In this document: piece after piece, positions 1-64,000 of the stretch
How the letters are laid out: each line of letters begins with the position of its first letter
Position numbering within the stretch: position 1 is the first letter of the stretch
NCBI GenBank assembly: GCA_023053575.1
Contig: JAKZAP010000003.1
Location: 4,316,561 to 4,380,560 of the forward strand
From: Branchinecta lynchi
Lineage: Eukaryota; Arthropoda; Branchiopoda; Anostraca; Branchinectidae
Length of the DNA stretch: 64,000 bases
Direction: 5' to 3'
Translations under genes and position numbers: made by a program
Notes under the pieces: generated by a model
Databases searched by the model: none
What the model saw: only the letters and a program-made list of their open reading frames with translations
Told to the model about the DNA's origin: nothing

Positions 1-700
1 TTCTAATACTCCAATCCAAAAATACATCATGGTGAATTTTATCTTTCTAGATGGCAGGTGTATTTACCACGCAACTTAATTCACAAAAATTCAAGTACAA
101 AATTCACAAAAAAAAGCAAACGGAGAGACCGAATGGGTTGCAAGTTGGGAAGTACCGAGTACCGATGCGGCCGGTATTTGTTATTTGGCGTCCGGACCGT
201 ATCCGGCAACGTAGGGGGAGGGGGGGAACGGTAACCGAAAATTTGCAGATAGGCCATGCTCCGATTCCAGTCAATTGATGGACGGTAATTGGAGATGTCA
301 GAGGTGCGACTTTTATGTCTTCAAGTCCTATTCGGCCGCAGTAGGGGGAGTTCCGGAAATTTTGTGGCTCGCATAGGGGTCAAACGAGTGCAGCGGCTTA
401 AATGAAAATTGGAATTTAGAGAAAGCATGTGCCCTAGATGACATAGTTGGTAAGAGAAGATGCTTTAGATGTTCCATTAACGAATCTGAATCAGATTTGG
501 CTACGGTAGGGGGAGTTGGAGGGAGGTTCTGGATCACGTCTAGGAACGAGTGGATTTATTGGGTGAAACTTGGAAATTAAAATAGTCATTTGCCCCGGAT
601 CCAAGGCGATGCCGGAAATGCTCAGACTTTAGCGAAACTAGATATCCTGTCCAGGTCTGAGGGGCATTTTTGGGTTGTGGGTGTATTTTTGCTTTGCTTG
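1..700 (-). repeat. Satellite-like repeat S1, minus orientation
   Basis: Imperfect units with 'GGGGGAGTTGGA', 'CAAACGAGTG' and 'CGATTCCAGTCAA' phrases. Relatives lie at 26290-27850 (same orientation) and 15880-17110 and 63220-64000 (opposite orientation). Short open frames here are chance. Confidence 0.6.
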
Positions 701-794
701 AATTTGTGTACATAATTTGTCGCTTATTGTGCCGTCTTTTTCTGTTCGAGACGTGTTCTGAGTAAATTAGCTGATGTATATTCTTTTCTTCAAG

Positions 795-62694
<61,900 letters not shown>

Positions 62695-62900
62695 GTTAGC
62701 TCCTCCCAGATTATACCCAGGGCACATTCCAAAAAGGGATATGTCCTCTTTTTTTATCTTCACAGTCCTTATGATAATGGTTTAAAGCATCTTCAGAAGT
62801 TCGATAAGAGTTATCTCAAGTTAGTGCTCCACTTGTCTTGCGTGCTATCAGAAATCATAATACTACTGTGCCGGAAACTTTTCGCATTTGCGCAGTCACA

Positions 62901-63205
62901 GAGCGTGTTCCGCCCTACGTACCGTAGTTACTACGCATGATGTCATGGATTCTGGCTTCTTGGTGTCGAGGCTGGAACAGATTTTTCTATTTTCCAGCAG
63001 AAAATCATGCAACGGGCAATCCGACCAATCACGTTACAGAGATGCGTACTTCCCACGCTTACTATGCTCCCGAGCATGATAAGCAAATAGTTACAATTAG
63101 TTACTATTTCGAGAAGGTTAGAACGGTCAGCGTAGTAGTTTTTCGTGAGGATGGAATGGAAGTAGTAACCAATAGTTACTATTGTTAGAAGGGTGGAACG
63201 CGCTC
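62901..63205. mobile_element. 305-bp foldback MITE with GAGCGTGTTCC ends
   Basis: GAGCGTGTTCCGCCC at the left, GGGTGGAACGCGCTC at the right. 'CAATAGTTACTATT'-type inner repeats. The fullest copy in the window. Confidence 0.8.
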
Positions 63206-63219
63206 GTAGTGGTAGGTCT

Positions 63220-64000
63220 GTAAATCGTGCAACGGGAAGGGACTATTTTGAAGTCAATCTGGTCGTGTCCCTAATATCCGTGCCAAGTTTCGTCGTCTCA
63301 GCAAATCTGGAAGTACCTTAATTCGCTATCACCAGAATTCCGGGAAACCCCCTCAGACTCCCCCCACATTGACAAGACCCGGTCTAGCCTATCTAGGGTT
63401 TACGCTTGTTCTTCCAACCAAGTCCAGCTCCGACACCTCGACTCATAGCGATTCATCAGATTTCCTGTGCCCCCTCCAGCCCCTCCCCCAGTGATCAGAC
63501 TCGCTCCGGACTTGAAACTGAACATCTGTGACACTTGTTCTTGACACTTTTCAAGTTTCATGCACGTCCGAACACCCGTTCCTAAGTTATGAGTGTCACC
63601 AGATTCCGGATTCCCCATCCCTCTACTTCCCCCAGGATGATCGGATCGGGGAATGGACTGTTTTCAAGTGAATATGTTGAGTCCATAATATGCCTGCCAA
63701 GTTTCATGGTCCTAGCACATCTGGAACTATCCTAACTCGAGATCACCGGAATTCCGGGAAACTCCCTCTTCAACACTATCCGGTCCTGTTTTGTCAGTAA
63801 TGTTTCGAGGGTCTGCGCTTGTTCTTCCAACCAACTCCAACTACGATCCCTCGACTCAAAAAGTGATTCACGAGATTTCGGTACCCCCTCTAACTCCCCC
63901 CCCCCCCCCCCCAATGATCAGATCCGGTCCAGACTTGAAACTGAACATCCGAGACACTTGTTCTTGATATTTACCAAGTTCCATCCACGTCCGATCACCC
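63220..64000 (+). repeat. Satellite-like repeat S1, plus orientation
   Basis: Two units about 420 bp apart ('GACACTTGTTCTTGACAC' at 63530, 'GACACTTGTTCTTGATAT' at 63953). Same orientation as 15880-17110. Runs off the window end. Confidence 0.75.

Noticed and set aside
62695..62940. Open frame extending exon 17 past its donor
   Set aside because: CAG|GTTAGC is a plausible donor, and the residues after it do not resemble a FERM F3 lobe.

Overview
The window is genomic DNA of an animal, almost certainly an invertebrate. It holds one large, intron-rich gene on the + strand. The 17 exons found add up to 3,684 nt (1,228 codons), spread over about 62 kb and embedded in AT-rich introns full of transposon debris. 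Exon phases join without a single frame break, and the encoded protein is the PLEKHH1/PLEKHH2 (C. elegans MAX-1) family: N-terminal coiled coil, proline/serine-rich linker, two PH domains, a MyTH4 domain and a FERM domain. The gene is partial at both ends: the first coiled-coil exon(s) lie before position 795, and the last FERM (F3) exon(s) lie beyond 62694. I cannot name the species.

Layout: coiled-coil exons 1-3 (795-9826); the long linker exon 4 (14152-15123) and its tail exon 5 (25639); PH1 in exons 6-7 (28177-34503); PH2 in exons 8-10 (37491-43914); MyTH4 in exons 10-13 (43696-52527); FERM in exons 13/14-17 (52350-62694). Intron 3 appears to use a GC-AG donor. Exon 10 has a partial tandem copy of its 3' end in the following intron.

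The rest is mostly repeats. There are APE-type LINE copies: one with a long open reading frame at 21662-24122, the others 3' fragments on both strands. There are three families of short TIR elements flanked by TTAA (piggyBac-like), two hAT-like MITEs with perfect 8-bp target duplications, and several foldback elements. One Mutator-like element has inverted minisatellite arms flanking a transposase fragment. Two types of satellite-like repeat recur in both orientations, and there are two tRNA-like repeats.

The most interesting signal is a set of dispersed repeats that each carry a motif fitting a type I hammerhead self-cleaving ribozyme (CTGANGA, stem II, GAAA, then TATC or TATT, closed by a short stem I). 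Type A occurs at about 1851, 42663 (-), 43108 and 59253; type B at about 1036 (-), 47592 (-) and 48140. One type A copy is a clean 355-bp insertion with a 9-bp target duplication. Several transposon ends sit within 50 bp of exon starts (exons 7, 9, 13 and 15), so mobile DNA has shaped the splice-acceptor regions of this gene.
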